From Branchinecta lynchi (taxonomy: Eukaryota; Arthropoda; Branchiopoda; Anostraca; Branchinectidae), in contig JAKZAP010000003.1 of assembly GCA_023053575.1 (NCBI GenBank), positions 8,346,561-8,410,560 on the forward strand: a stretch of DNA of 64,000 nucleotides. Direction: 5' to 3'. The notes below the pieces were generated by a model. The model made no database searches. It saw nothing but the letters and a program-made list of their open reading frames with translations, and was not told the origin of the DNA. The position numbers were made by a program, and so were the translations under genes. Positions 20,186 through 31,020 of this stretch are shown one piece after another. The first letter of the stretch is position 1. Every line of letters begins with the position of its first letter.

Positions 20186-21512
20186 TTTTAGTGGAGTGTT
20201 CCTTGGAACAGTCCACTATTGCGAGCGCTGTAGCAGCTTTCGGTTTTTGGTTTCCTGTTTTCACCGTATTTTGTGGAGCTCATAACTCGTGAACCAGTGC
20301 AAGTATCAAGTTGAAACTTGGTATAGTAGTGGGTATTGGGGTCTAGTTGTGCCTTTTGGGAGTCACAACCCCCCAACCTCACCCGGTTCAGGGGCAAATG
20401 GGCCCAGATTGCCCAGTGAATAATGTTCATAACTTGACCAGAACTGGACACAAGACGATGAAATTTGTTGTACGCGTAGATCTTAAGGCTGAGAAATTTC
20501 TTTGAAAGTTGCACCTCCCCCACCCACCAAGTTCATGGGCAACTGGGCCCAGATTGCCCAGGAGTAAAGTTCGTTACCGTGACGGGAATCAACAGGTATC
20601 AAGTTGAAACTTGGTAGGATTGTGAGCATTGGGGTCTCTTTTAACTTTTTGCGGATCCCAAACCCCACCCCCGCTTGGTTTAGGGGCAATTGGGCCCATA
20701 TGGCCCATTTTTTAATGTTTTTAAGTTGACAATAACTGGAAATAAGGCAATGAAATTCCTTTGTGCTTTTGGATCATAGGCGTTGGAGAGAGTTGAACCA
20801 CCCCCACCCACCCCGTCATGGGCAAGTGGGCCCAAACTGCCCATTAAAAAAGTTTTTGACCCGTGACTGGAATCAAACCTGGTACACTTCAGGAAAACGA
20901 GGTGTAAATACGCATTTGATGGGTCACGACCCCCCCCCCCCCCCCCCGCTGCCATTCATGGACAGCTGGGTCCAGATTTCCCATGAGTTAATTTCGTCTT
21001 TGACAGGTCTCAAGTCCAACTCTTCTATATTTTGGGGAAAATATCTATGGATGAGGATTTGGTGATTTGGTGTGACAGCAACAAATAAGACGACGCGACG
21101 TACTTTAATCTTTAATTACCAGTTGGAAACTGGACTGTTTGGCATATGATCGATAATATGCCTTTCTTAATGAATTCTGACAAAGAGGACATTAGGCTTC
21201 TACGATTTGGTTTATTGCACTTGTTATTGCCTTGCTAATGAAAGAGGTTCAAAGGGTGGGACTGGCTGACAGACCATTCTTAGTGTTTGAAGTCAAGCTA
21301 TTCGTGCAAGATCTTTAAAATTCCTATGGATTTGCTGGCGGTTTTTTTTACTTTTAAAGCATTTAAAGTGGAATGATTACAGATTAGGTTATTTCAGTAC
21401 TTGTTTGGTTATTGGGGATGAGAAATTTCTTGGTTCTAAAGCTATTTGTCTATGAAATGAGAAAAACATTTTACTGTTACACTCCACGTCTGAGCGCTTG
21501 CGCACTTGTTTG
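20186..21512 (+). repeat. Family 3 (GGGCCCA-rich modular) repeat, copy 1
   Basis: It starts TTTTAGTGGAGTGTTCCTTG and ends ACACTCCACGTCTGAGCG. GTGGAGTGT and ACACTCCAC form 9-bp inverted ends (20191-20199, 21479-21487). The left half is a chain of monomers with GGGCAACTGGGCCCAGATTG, C-runs, and the core ATAACT-25 nt-GAAACTTGG (20281-20320). The right half is single-copy-like. The copy at 59337 has the same order. Confidence 0.8.
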
Positions 21513-21683
21513 ATTGTTGACGGGGATTAAGAATAGATTATCGGTGTTGACTAAGATGTATCGGAATTACATTCGTCGTGACGTACATAGTGACGTCAGT
21601 TATTGAGGACCCAATTAAAGGATTTGATTGTCCTTAGGTCGTTTTAAATGTAAACGCGACCGGCGCCTCGCTGGCCGCTCGGC

Positions 21684-21722
21684 TATATATATATATATTT
21701 ATATATATTCAAATATATATTC
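21684..21722. repeat. (AT)n microsatellite
   Basis: A run of TA dinucleotides broken by single T insertions. Confidence 0.9.
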
Positions 21723-22403
21723 ACCGATAGGAAACTACAATTTTTCGTTTTCTGAGGTAAAATAGATTTAATGGGTGTGACGCTTGTATGGGACTCCGAT
21801 ACAACTTAGTTTAGGAATGTTCAGCCTTCGTGACTGCATAGTGCAAACCGTAGGATTTTTTAACGTTAAGGGGGCACCGTCTCCACCTCTACATGTAGAC
21901 AGTTAAACGATAAACTAAAATCTCTAAATACCTCTCAAAAGAGTGAAAACTACCAAAAATGTTGGGGGATCGACAGCTTAGAAAATCTACCCACTTTTTG
22001 GGATCCCAAAACGTACGTGGAGGGATACCTATGACATCGCAAAAGTTGTCCGTCTGTCCGCACGATAACTCTCGAAGGGACTGAGATATTTTGATGAAAC
22101 TTGGTGGGAGGATCCTTTGGGTCAAAGTGAAAGCTATTGAGATAGTCGATGTAGGGGTAAGGAGAAATGTGGAATTCGAATATGAAATTTATTTTCTCAC
22201 TGGACAAATAGTTCACCCGGAATCCGGCGAAAACCGGAAAATTTGTGAAAAGTACAAAATTTAAGATGAAGTTGACTAGAGGTTCGATGTAGGGGCAAGG
22301 AGACGTGCTTAGTCTGAATATGAAATTTATTTTCTCGCCGGACAATTAGCTCGGCCGGAGTCCGGCCAAAACCGGAGAATTTGTTAAAAGTAAAAGCTTT
22401 ATT

Positions 22404-23593
22404 GGGATCCCAAAACGTAAGTGGAGGGATACCTATGACATCGAAAAGTTGTCCGTCTGTCCGTCCGTCTGTAAGCACGATAACTCTCGAAGGGAATGAG
22501 ATATTTTGATGAAACTTGGTGTGAGGATTCGTTGGGTCGTCGGACCAGTCAAGTTCGTAGATGGGCTTTGTAGCCCTACATTTAGGGGTGGGGGAGGGGT
22601 TTCAAATTAAGGGGCAAACAAAATATTTTGAAACAACTAATGTGATAGTCGAGTATGGGGTAAGAAGGCATGCTGAACACGATGGTGAAAACCATTTTGT
22701 CATCGAACATGTAGTTCGCCCGGAATCCGGCCAAAACCGGAAAGTTTGTTAAAAGTAAAAGTTTTATTTTAAGTTGATTAGATGTTCGATTTAGGGGTAG
22801 GACGACATGCTGAAGAGTGAAAACCTTTTTCTCGACGGACAAGTATTTCGCCCGGAATCCGGCCCAAACCAGAAAGTTTGTTAAAAGTAAAAGTTTTATT
22901 TTAAGTTGATTAGATGTTCGATTTAGGGGTAGGAAGACACGCTGAACACGCTGGTGAAAACCATTTTCTTGACGGACAAGTAGTTCGCCCGGAATCCGGC
23001 CCAAACCGGAAAGCTTGTTAAAATTAAAAGTTCAAGTCAAGTTTATTAGATGTTCGATTTAGGGCAAATATGCTGAACACTTATGTGAAAAGAATTTTCT
23101 ATCCGGACATGTAGTTCGCTCGGAATCCGGCCAAAACCGGAAAATTGGTAGAAGTTAAAGTTTTATTTCTAGTTGATTAGACAACCGATTTAGGGGTAAG
23201 AAGAGATGCTGAATCCGTGTGTGACAATCATATTTTACCCAGACATATAGTTCGACCGGAATCCGGCTGGAGTAAATTTGTTATAAGTTAAATTTTTCTT
23301 TGAAGTTGATTAGATGTTCATTAGTGGGGAAAGAAGATACCCTGAGTTCATTTTTTAGCTTTCTTTTTTTCGCCGGACAATTAGTTCTGGAGTTTGGCCG
23401 AAATCGGGAAATTGGCGGTAGTGGCAGGAAATTTTTCTCAGATGATTAGCTATTTGGTCTTAATCTGTTTCTGAATTTTAATTGTAAAAATGTTCAAGGA
23501 GTCTGGCGATGACTGGATCTGGCTAAGACAAGACCCAGTTGTCTGGATCAGATATTGAATTTTTGGGATCCCATAGAAACCTTTGGTCTTGTT
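22404..23593 (+). mobile_element. Family 1 element, inner copy defining the element's ends
   Basis: It is about 1.19 kb, from GGGATCCCAAAACGTAAGTG to CCTTTGGTCTTG. It contains GTCCGTCTGTCCGTCCGTCTG, the core, AGGGGTGGGGGAGGGGTTTC and five to six monomers. No protein is encoded, there is no poly(A) tail and there are no clear TIRs beyond the self-complementary GGGATCCC near each end. Any TSD is at most a few T residues. Confidence 0.75.
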
Positions 23594-23928
23594 TAAGTTT
23601 GATAAGATGTTCGATTTTCGGGTAAGAAGACATGCTGAATTTGTATAAGACAATCATTTTCTCACCGGACGTATAGATCGCTCGGAATCCGGCTGAAACC
23701 GGAAAGTTTGTTAAAAGTAAAAGTTCAATCTGAAGTTGATTAGATGTTGGATATAAGGTAAGGAGACATGCTGAATTCATTTTTGGGCTTTAGTTTTTGC
23801 CAGACAAGTAGGTTCTCCGGAATCCGGCCGAAACTGGAAGTTGGGCAGAGGTAAGGAAGGAAGGAGATACAGCGTAGGGTATAGGGTAAACAACATGCTG
23901 AATCGATATCTGAATATTTGACAGCGCA

Positions 23929-23985
23929 AAACGGATATCTGAATATATCTGAATTTGGTGAGATTCAGCTGGCGTATCCGTTTTG
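23929..23985. mobile_element. Hairpin MITE, TTTGACAGYGCAAAACGGAT family
   Basis: TTTGACAGCGCAAAACGGAT faces GCGTATCCGTTTTGCACTT around a centre of AGATATATCTGAA type. It belongs to the same family as 14437 and 40975. Confidence 0.6.
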
Positions 23986-24280
23986 CACTTCTCCGATTAT
24001 TACCGTTGGTAACCTGTTTGTAAATTTTAATAGTAAAAATGTTTAAGAAGTCTGTTGAAGACCGAATATCTACAAGACCGAATTGTCGGGAGCAAATATT
24101 AAAATTTTTGGGATCCCTTCGAAACCTTTGGTCTTGTTTTTATTGAAATATTAAAGCACTGATTCCTTCACATTTACTGAGGGGCTGTCCACTCACGATT
24201 TTAGTGTACAGCAAGTGCTTCTAATTGACAACAAGGTTTCTTTCAGATATTTCTTCACCCCAAGCTGACTGCGAATTATA

Positions 24281-24485
24281 GAGCGTATTCCACCCTACTT
24301 ACCGCATTTACTACGCATGACGTCACGAATTCTGGCTTCTTGGCGTCAAGGCTGGAACGCATTTTTCTATTTTCAGCAAAATGTCGTGTTACGGGCTAAT
24401 CCGGCCAATTACCATACAGAGACCCGTAGCTACTACGCTCCCGAGCGTGGTAAGCAAATACTTGCTGTTAGTTACTATACTCTTG
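24281..24485. mobile_element. MITE, GAGCGTGTTCCACC family, 3'-truncated
   Basis: GAGCGTATTCCACCCTACTT at 24281, preceded by ATA, continues through CATGACGTCACGAATTCTG to AGTTACTATACTC. The right terminal repeat is missing. Confidence 0.75.
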
Positions 24486-24684
24486 ATGACTATCTCTCCT
24501 TGCCCATTCAAATCTCCGGTCTCTCCGGGTAGTTAGCGGAAGAAAGTAGAAGTGGTGTCACAGCTGCTACCAATGATCGCGGTGATTGATTGACACAGGA
24601 TTTGAGTCGTTGAGTTTGAGTCGTACGGACACGCTTACTCCTTCTTCCTGAGCGTGTTTGGCGTGTTTTGGACTTTGTCACATA

Positions 24685-24990
24685 GAGCGTGTTCCATCCT
24701 ACTTACCGTAGTTACTACGCATGACGTCATGAATTCTGTTTTTTTTGCCGTCAAGGCTGGAACGATTTTTCTATTTTCCAGCAGGATCTCACGCCAGGGG
24801 CGAATCCGACCAATCACGTTACAGAGATGCGTAGTTACTACGCTTACCACGCTCCCGAGCATGGTAAGCAAATAGTTACTATTAGTTACTATTCCGACAA
24901 GGTTGGAACGGTCAGCGTAGTAACTTTTCGTGCGGATGGAACGGAAATAGTAACTAATAGTAACTATTGTTAGAAGGGTGGAACACGCTC
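24685..24990. mobile_element. MITE, GAGCGTGTTCCACC family, full copy with ATA TSD
   Basis: TIRs GAGCGTGTTCCATCCT and AGGGTGGAACACGCTC are flanked by ATA (24682-24684 and 24991-24993). It is 306 bp and non-coding, and is the best reference copy in the window. Confidence 0.92.
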
Positions 24991-24993
24991 ATA

Positions 24994-25097
24994 GAGTATT
25001 TCGAGGAGGCTGGAATGGTCAGCGTAGTAACTTTTCACGAGGCTGAAACGGAAATAGTAACTAATAGTTACTATTGTTAGGAGGGTGGAACACGCTC
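24994..25097. mobile_element. MITE 3' end fragment abutting the previous copy
   Basis: GAGTATTTCGAGGAGGCTGG leads into the usual right half and ends GGAACACGCTC followed by ATA (25098-25100). The left two thirds are missing, so this is an internally deleted copy or the product of unequal exchange next to the full copy. Confidence 0.7.
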
Positions 25098-25234
25098 ATA
25101 GTTGACCGCGCTAAACCGACACGTCAGCACTCTCAGCTATAAGACGCACGCACTTTTTCTTCTTGAAAGTATGGCAGACTTTGAGCAGAAATGGTATACA
25201 AAACGCAAAACAATCTTTTTAAAGCACAACTCTT

Positions 25235-25600
25235 ACTTTACAAAAATACCATTACTTTCGACAAGAAATTAGCGATTTTCTTGTTAGTTGTTGTCCACTC
25301 GATCCAGCCTTTCATCTCTCCGACGCGGCGGCTTGGCGAAAAATATTTGAAAACTGAACGCGCCTTGGTGGGGTGACCAGTGGGGAAACCAAGCAATACA
25401 AAAGAAGTCCAAAACAGAAGGCAGACCTGGTGGTCTGCCATGTCTTCCAAAAGGGAAACTGACTGTCAAAACTCGGCTAGGCCGAAAAAGTGCTAAAAAG
25501 TCGTAGGTACAAAATGAAACAATGGTGAAAGGCGAGGATTTCAAAATCCGATAAGGGGGAGCTAGGGATAATATAAAAGGCAGAATAAGCAAAAAAAAAA
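25235..25600 (+). repeat. FRKYHYF repeat, copy III (uninterrupted)
   Basis: AAATACCATTACTTTCGACA, TTAGCGATTTTCTTGTTAG, GAAAACTGAACGCGCC, AGTGGGGAAACC, CAAAACTCGGCTAGGCCG and AAGGCAGAATAAGC follow in order. The reading frame seen in copy I is broken here by a TGA after FEN. It supplies the empty-site comparison for the family 1 insertion at 14303-15306. Confidence 0.7.
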
Positions 25601-25631
25601 GAAAAAGGCATTAACTAGTATTTTCCCATTT

Positions 25632-26965
25632 TTATAGTACTTGCCCTTCGAGACTCGAAAAGATCAACTTGGTAACAGTCATTTTCACGATCCGACCATC
25701 GTGGGGGGAGTGGAGGGAGGGGGAACCCGGAATCTTGAGGTATTTATAACTTTTGAACGGGTGATCGGATCTTAATGAAACCTGAGATTTGGAAAGACCT
25801 CGTGTCTCAGACGACCCACTTCAAATCCGAACCGGATCCGGTGAATTTGGGGGGAGTTGTATGGGGGAACCGGAAATCTTCGGAAACGCTTAGAGTGGAT
25901 GGATCGGGACGAAACTCTCTGGGAAGAACAAGCACATATCATTGACACAACCGGGCCGGGTTCGAGCACTGTAGGGAGAGTTGGGGGGGGGGGGGGGGGG
26001 GCGGGAGGAATTCTGATGATCCAGCGGGTTTGGTATACTTCCCGATGTTTAGGATGATGAAACTCGGCAGGAATATGAGGGATCCGAATAGACTGACTTG
26101 ACAATAGTGGTTAGCTTTAAATACGTTCTTGATAGGACCAGATCATATCGGCGCTCTTTTGGGGGGGGGGGGGTTGAAGGGGTTTACAGGAATTCCGGTG
26201 ATCGCGAGTTAGGATGCTTCCAGATGTGTTAAGGACGATAATACTTGGCAGGCATATTAGTGACCCGACCAAACAGACTTAAGGACCCGGCACAATGCCC
26301 TAGGAAGACTTCCATTCCTGGATCTGACCATTTTTCGGGGAGTTGAGGCAGGGGGAATCCGGAAATGACTTCCGTAGGCTGCTAAAAAATGGTCCGTGAA
26401 ACTTTATGGCTGATAAGAACTGATGACCCTAAAAATGCAAAGCATGTGTCTGAATCCCATGCGGCCATGGTTTGGGTTGGGGGAGGGGGGTCCGGAGACT
26501 TTGTGACATGCCCAAAAACCAAAAGATGTGCCGAATGGTATGCAAGTTGGACAGTACCAAGTTTATGCGGCATAGGTTTGTCATTTGGCGTCAGAACCGG
26601 ATCCAACCAAGGTAGGAGGAGGATGAAGCGGGAACCGAAAATTTGCAGATATGGTCCGGTTCGAGTTAAACTTGATGGACGGGAAGAGGAGATATTAGAG
26701 ATGCGAAGTTTATGTGTCTTGAGTCGTATTCGGTCGCAGTGGGGGGAGTTGGAGAGAGAGTCCCGGAAATATTATAGGGGTTAAACAAGTGGAGTGACTT
26801 AAATGAAAATTGGAAAGTAGAGAGATCGCATGACTTAGATGACATAATTTATGGTCCGGACCGGATCCGAGCAAGGTGGGGAGGGGTAAAAATGCTCAGA
26901 TTTACTTTCTCGTTTCTCGCACCACCTACTCGTAACAAGAGCCATATGAGCTCGTTGCTATTGTT
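25632..26965 (+). repeat. Family 2 repeat, 25.6 kb copy
   Basis: The head is TTATAGTACTTGCCCTTCG and the tail GCCATATGAGCTCGTTGCTA. Monomers have ATAACTTTTGAACGGGTGAT with TTAATGAAACCTG, GGACCGGATCC and G-runs of up to about 20. The usual GTCCGTCC tract is deleted. It is non-coding. Confidence 0.75.
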
Positions 26966-27514
26966 TTACTTTTTTTTTATACTCTAGCCAAATACTTTTT
27001 CTATCTCTTGATTTTTGGGATCCCAAAACGTAAGTGGAGGGATACCTATGACATTGCACAAGTTGTCCGTCTGTCCGTCCGTCTGTAAGCACGATAACTC
27101 TCGAAGGGAATGAGATATTTTGATGAAACTTGGTGGACGGATCCTTTGGGTCAAAGTTCAAGTCAGGTTCGAAGATAAGCTCTGTAGCCCTATATTTGAG
27201 GGTGGGGAAGGGATTTCAAATTAAGGGGCAACAAAAAATATTTTTTGAAAGCTATTGAGATAGTTGATTTAGGGGTAAGGAGACATGCTGAATCCGAATA
27301 TGAAAGTTACTTTCTCACCGGACAAGTAGTTCACCTGGAATCCAGTAAAAACTGGACACAAAATGTGTCGACCAATTTTCGGCTATAGCAGTCCCTCCCC
27401 TTTCTTCACACTGGTATAGCTCTGCGCGTGGATGATGACATAATCTACGAATGTTGGAGAGAGCTAGTGTAATCGAAGGTCGAAGGGGTTGGTATATGTT
27501 GCTCAAGCTTAGTA

Positions 27515-28085
27515 GGGGTTTATAGGTTTCATATATGAAGTACTGAGAGTTATTGAAGACCAGGAAACACAGAAATGGCTTGGAATTATTTCTTCATCGG
27601 ATACCCTTAGAAGTTATAGTATGGTGAAGACAGTTTATGAACCAGAATTTTATTTTAAGCTTAACCTACCCGCGATTTATTTGAGGTACTGGATCCAACT
27701 GAGGGCGAATTGCCTACCACTCCACGGTAGAAAAAAAGTGTTTGATAGGAATAAGAAGAGTCCGGATGGGAAATATGCGTGTCCCCTTTGCGGTGGTGAA
27801 GATGAGGATATTGGCCATTTTCTAAGCCGGTGCCAAGAGCTTTCGGATCTCCGTAGGGAGATTTTTGGTGGGTATATCCCGACACTCCCTGGTATCCTGA
27901 AGTGTACATCCGCCCAGGCGATTAGTAAGATTTGTAGGTTTGTGTCTAGAGCGTTAGAATATAGAAAGCTTTCCGTAGATTAGTTGTATGTTGATTGACG
28001 TTTCTGTGTATTAATAACATGTACCTGTATATGGCCCTCGGGCTTTTTCAAATACAATTATTATTATTATTATTATTATTATATT
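27515..28085 (+). mobile_element. 5'-truncated non-LTR retrotransposon insertion
   Basis: The 571-bp insert is flanked by the 16-bp repeat TTGCTCAAGCTTAGTA / TTGTTCAAGCTTAGTA (27499-27514, 28086-28101; one mismatch). It ends in (ATT)n after GGCCCTCGGGCTTTTTCAA. This is the signature of target-primed reverse transcription with heavy 5' truncation. Confidence 0.9.
27516..27983 (+). pseudogene. LINE ORF2 C-terminus with CCHC-type knuckle
   Basis: The frame is open for about 155 codons from the insertion point to TAG at 27981-27983; an ATG at 27621 is probably not a true start. It reads EDQETQKWLGIISSSDTL, LRANCLPLHGRKKVF and CPLCGGEDEDIGHFLSRC, a C-x2-C-x8-H-x4-C knuckle typical of the region after reverse transcriptase in several LINE clades. 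No catalytic part is present, so it is inactive. The intact frame and 15/16 TSD identity suggest a fairly recent insertion. The clade is not determined. Confidence 0.82.
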
Positions 28086-28757
28086 TTGTTCAAGCTTAGT
28101 ATGAGTATTCCTTTAGTCCTATATTTAGAGGCAGAGGAGGGTTTTGAATTTACGGTAAAACATGTATGTAGCTAATAAGATATTCATTGAAGGGGTAAGG
28201 AGGTCAGCTGAATCCATATCTGAACTTAGTTTTCTTGCTGTACAAATGATTCGTCACGAATTCGTCCGGAACTGGACATTTTATTGAAGCTCATGCTGAA
28301 TCCGTATATGACAATCATTTTTTTCCCGGACAGATGTTCGCCCGAAATCCGGCTGAAACCGGGAAATTTGTTATGAGTTACATTGTTATTTAAAGTTGAT
28401 TAGATGTTCAATATAGTGGTAAGGAGATATGCTGAATTCGTTTTTTAGCTTTATTTTTTCGCCGGAGAAGTTTTTTGGAATTTGGCCGAAACCGGAAAAT
28501 TGGCAGAAGCAAGGCAGGAAGTTTCCGAAGTTTCGATCTGTTTCGTCAACCGTCAAAAAAGATATGACTTTCAGGGGTAAATAAACATGCTACATTCATA
28601 TCTGAACTTGATTTTCTCAGATGATTAGCTATTTGGCCTTAATCTGTTTCTGAATTTTAATAGTATAGGAGTTTGGCGAAGACTGGATCTGGCGAAGACA
28701 AGACCCAATTGTCTGGATCAAATATTAAATTTTTGGGATCCCATCGAAACCTTTGGG

Positions 28758-29329
28758 AAAGGTCTATAGAACTCTTGCCTGGGGCCAAAAAGGATGGTTT
28801 TTGCTTGTAATTGAGCCAGAGCCTACATCGTGTGAAGTGAAGTGGAGTTGTATAGCCTATGTCAGAGAAGACTATCTGAAGTTATGCAGCCATGCTTTCG
28901 TTTCATCAAACCATGTTTTTGCTTTCGAAGGAAAGCTCCGTTCTAGCAGGCAAGTAGGCAGGCACCAGTTTTAAAATGAAGTTGGACAAAGTGTGACAGT
29001 TCCCTGACCCCACAGCCGATATATCTTCTTGAGCGATAAATAGAAAAATTTACAGAATAAAAAAAGTGTAATTTTCCCACGGGTCCGAAAGTGCTGCCAT
29101 CTATTCTTTCTACCCGTTTCTATTCGTAATTTCAGCTGAGTTTATCAGTCTATTTCTTACACTTGGGAGTGAGGAAGAGAAACGATATCAGATGGGCCTC
29201 TTAAAATTTAAAAGTTCTCTCACTGCTAAAGAAACTAGAGCTTACCCTTTCTTCCTTTCTAAGTGGTGATATTAGAAAGTTGGCCTAGGGCAAAAAAAGT
29301 CATCTTTTGAACTATTAAAGATATAATTT
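28758..29329. other. No gene recognised
   Basis: A 73-codon + strand frame at 28753 begins in the repeat tail and has no family resemblance. Confidence 0.5.
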
Positions 29330-31020
29330 TTTCCAACGCCGTTCGATAGAATGCCGTCGGTCTGTCGGTCGGTCTGTCTGTCGGTCGGTCTGTCTTTCGG
29401 TCTGTCCAGGTTTTTCTAGTTTGGGCGCTTCCACACAAGCTAGGACGATGAAACTTCGCAGGCATATCAGGGACCCGACCAGATCAACTTACAAATAATC
29501 ACTTCCCCAATCCGACTTTCCCCGGGAGTTCGGAAACTATAGAGCAAAAGCGGAGCGAAACGTAGCAAAAATAGCGCTGCTCAAATGCGGGATCGAACCA
29601 CGGACGTCTGATTCGCGAAGCGACCGCTCTACCGCTGTGTCAAGACTCCATGTATGAAAGAGCGAATGCGGGAGAATATAGAAAGTGGATAAGCTAAACA
29701 GATCTCGTGAAACGATTCCACATAAGCTAGGACAATGGAACTTGTCAGGAATATTTGATGTATTAGGGAGCGAATGCGGGAGTATATATTGTTAAAAGAT
29801 TGAATCGGGGACCCGACCTGATTAACCTGGACATAGTCAAGAAACATAAATAATAGTTCGGGCACTTCGACACAAGCTAGGACGATGAAACTTCGCAGGC
29901 GTAACTCGAATCGGAGCGTATCTGCAAATTCTCCTCCTACCTTGGTCGGAACCGGTTCGGACGCCAATAACAAATCTAGGCCGCGTAAACTTGCTACATC
30001 CCGATCACTCCGCTCTGAGAGTTTCACACGATTTCCGGTTCTCCCCGCCCCCCCCCCCCCCCCCCCAGATTCGTCGGATCCAGTCTGGACTTTGAAATGA
30101 GACACCTGAGACACCAGATCTTTCCAGAGATCAAGTTTCATTAAGATCAAATAACCCGTTCGAAAGTTATGCATGTCCTTATTTTCCGGATTTCGCCACC
30201 TTCCCCTCCCCCCACGATGGTCGAATCGGGCAAGTTACTATTTCCAGTTTAGTTTGGTCGGGTCCCTCATACGCCTGCCAAATGTTATCGTCCTAGCCCA
30301 CCTGGAAGTACATTAACTACGGATCGCCGGAATTCCGGAACCCCCCTCCAACTCCCCCGACAGTGTCCGAATCCGGTCCAGTTCTGTCAGTGATGTGTGT
30401 AGAGCTTGTGTTTGTTCTTACCACCAAGTTTCATCCCGATCGGTCCACTCTGAGAGTTTCACATGATTTCCGGTTCCCCCCTCCGATCCCCCCCTCCCCC
30501 CAGATTCATCGGATCCGGTCCGGACTTGAAATGAGAGATCTGAGACACGAGATCTTTCCAGATAACAAGTTTCATTAAGATCCGATCATCCGTTCGAAAG
30601 TTATGAATGTCCCTATTTTCCGGATTCCGCCACCTCCCCCTCCCCCCCCCCCACGATGGTCGGATCGGGCAAGTGACTATTTCCAACTTAGGCTGGTCTA
30701 GTCCCTGATAAACTTAATGTGGACGGGAAGAGAAGATTTTAGAGATGCGAAGTCTATGTGTCCGATTCGGATTCGGCCACAGTGGGGGGAGGGTGTTGAA
30801 GGGGGAGTCTCGGAAATGTTGTGGCTCGCATAGGTGTTATACGAGAAGTGACTTGAATGAAACTAGGAAAATAGATATGTCGTATGCCTTGTATGACATA
30901 TCTTAGTCCGAGCACGATGGGGAGGGGTATCGGACTTCCCGGGAAAATCTCAGATTAGCTTTCTCGTTTCTCACACCACCTACTCGTAAAAAGTGCCATA
31001 TGAGCTCGTAGCTCTTGTTT
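29330..31020 (+). repeat. Family 2 repeat, 29.3 kb copy
   Basis: A GTCGGTCTGTCGGTCGGTCTG tract (about 29354-29408) is followed by the monomers AGGACGATGAAACTTCGCAG, GATCCGGTCCGGACTT, long C- and G-runs, and the tail AAGTGCCATATGAGCTCGTA. Most of it is duplicated at 31508-33073. Confidence 0.78.

Larger units (their letters stand above)
21995..24143 (+). repeat. Family 1 composite: one copy inserted in another
   Basis: Two heads (21998 and 22404) are followed by two tails (ending near 23592 and 24143). The inner copy runs from GGGATCCCAAAACG at 22404 to GGTCTTG at about 23592. The outer sequence stops at GTAAAAGCTTTATT and resumes TTTAAGTTTGATAAGATG, which together restore the family monomer TTTTATTTGAAGTTGATTAG. 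A small hairpin MITE lies at 23929-23985 in the outer copy. Confidence 0.85.
27012..28757 (+). repeat. Family 1 repeat interrupted by a LINE
   Basis: The head is TTTTTGGGATCCCAAAACG, followed by GTCCGTCTGTCCGTCCGTCTG and the core. Monomers resume after the LINE at 28102, and the tail GGGATCCCATCGAAACCTTT ends near 28757. About 27350-27500 is diverged or foreign sequence. Confidence 0.8.

Noticed and set aside
29629..30174. 181-codon minus-strand frame, repeated at 31695-32228 (177 codons)
   Set aside because: It lies wholly in family 2 monomers, includes glycine runs translated from a C-run, and changes length with the C-run. It is a low-complexity artefact.
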